This document shows positions 5,108 through 5,120 of a stretch of 5,120 nt of DNA, piece after piece. The translations under genes and the position numbers were made by a program. The notes under the pieces were generated by a model. It was not told the DNA's origin. It ran no database searches and saw only the letters and a list, made by a program, of their open reading frames with translations. How positions within the stretch are numbered: the first letter of the stretch is position 1; each line of letters opens with the position of its first letter. Origin of the DNA: Ruminococcaceae bacterium UBA3903 (GTDB lineage Bacteria; Bacillota; Clostridia; Oscillospirales; Acutalibacteraceae). The stretch lies in NCBI GenBank assembly GCA_002391625.1, contig DGFJ01000014.1:1-5120 (forward strand). The letters are read 5' to 3'.

Positions 5108-5120
5108 AAAGGGCTATGAA

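Noticed and set aside
1..5120. CRISPR array, insertion sequence, integrase or defence genes
   Set aside because: No regularly spaced repeats, no transposase or integrase motifs and no recognisable defence domains were seen in any open frame.

Overview
The window looks like a piece of chromosome from a low-GC Gram-positive bacterium, most likely an anaerobe of the class Clostridia. The grounds are the AT-rich sequence, the A/T-ending codon preference, sigma-A-type promoters (TTTACA or TTGAAG, 17 bp, TATAAT), strong intrinsic terminators, an ECF-type vitamin transporter S subunit, and a combined prokaryotic RING / zinc-ribbon / DUF2628-like membrane protein. I cannot place it to genus. I see no IS element, transposase, CRISPR array, tRNA or rRNA within the window, so the gene content is mainly housekeeping.

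Layout from left to right: positions 1-333 hold no convincing gene. An intrinsic terminator (338-364) ends a minus-strand gene for an ECF transporter substrate-binding (S) membrane subunit (416-985). Upstream of that gene lies a non-coding region of about 315 bp with two candidate minus-strand promoters. It also holds two mutually exclusive RNA pairings that look like a transcription attenuator. Next comes a plus-strand gene for a 60-residue protein with two membrane helices (1301-1483). A large nested hairpin (1493-1580) separates it from the convergent minus-strand pair that follows. That pair is a RING/zinc-ribbon membrane protein gene (2486-3508) followed 25 bp later by galU (1591-2460), encoding UTP-glucose-1-phosphate uridylyltransferase. 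The pair is probably one operon driven from a clear promoter at 3538-3566. Divergent from it, its own good promoter (3634-3662) drives prfB (3696-4820), peptide chain release factor 2, which ends at an intrinsic terminator (4840-4871). The last 250 bp are AT-rich and non-coding, and finish with a consensus -35 box (5102-5107) whose -10 box and gene lie beyond the window.

How the genes relate: galU supplies UDP-glucose for cell-envelope polysaccharides and glycolipids. The co-transcribed zinc-finger membrane protein has no known function and its link to galU is only positional. prfB terminates translation at UGA and UAA, and here it is encoded in one frame without the usual programmed frameshift. 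The ECF S subunit would import a vitamin or similar small molecule together with an energising module encoded elsewhere. The most interesting points are the putative attenuator upstream of the ECF gene, the RING/DUF2628-like gene next to galU, and the frameshift-free prfB. None of them amounts to a demonstrated new system.
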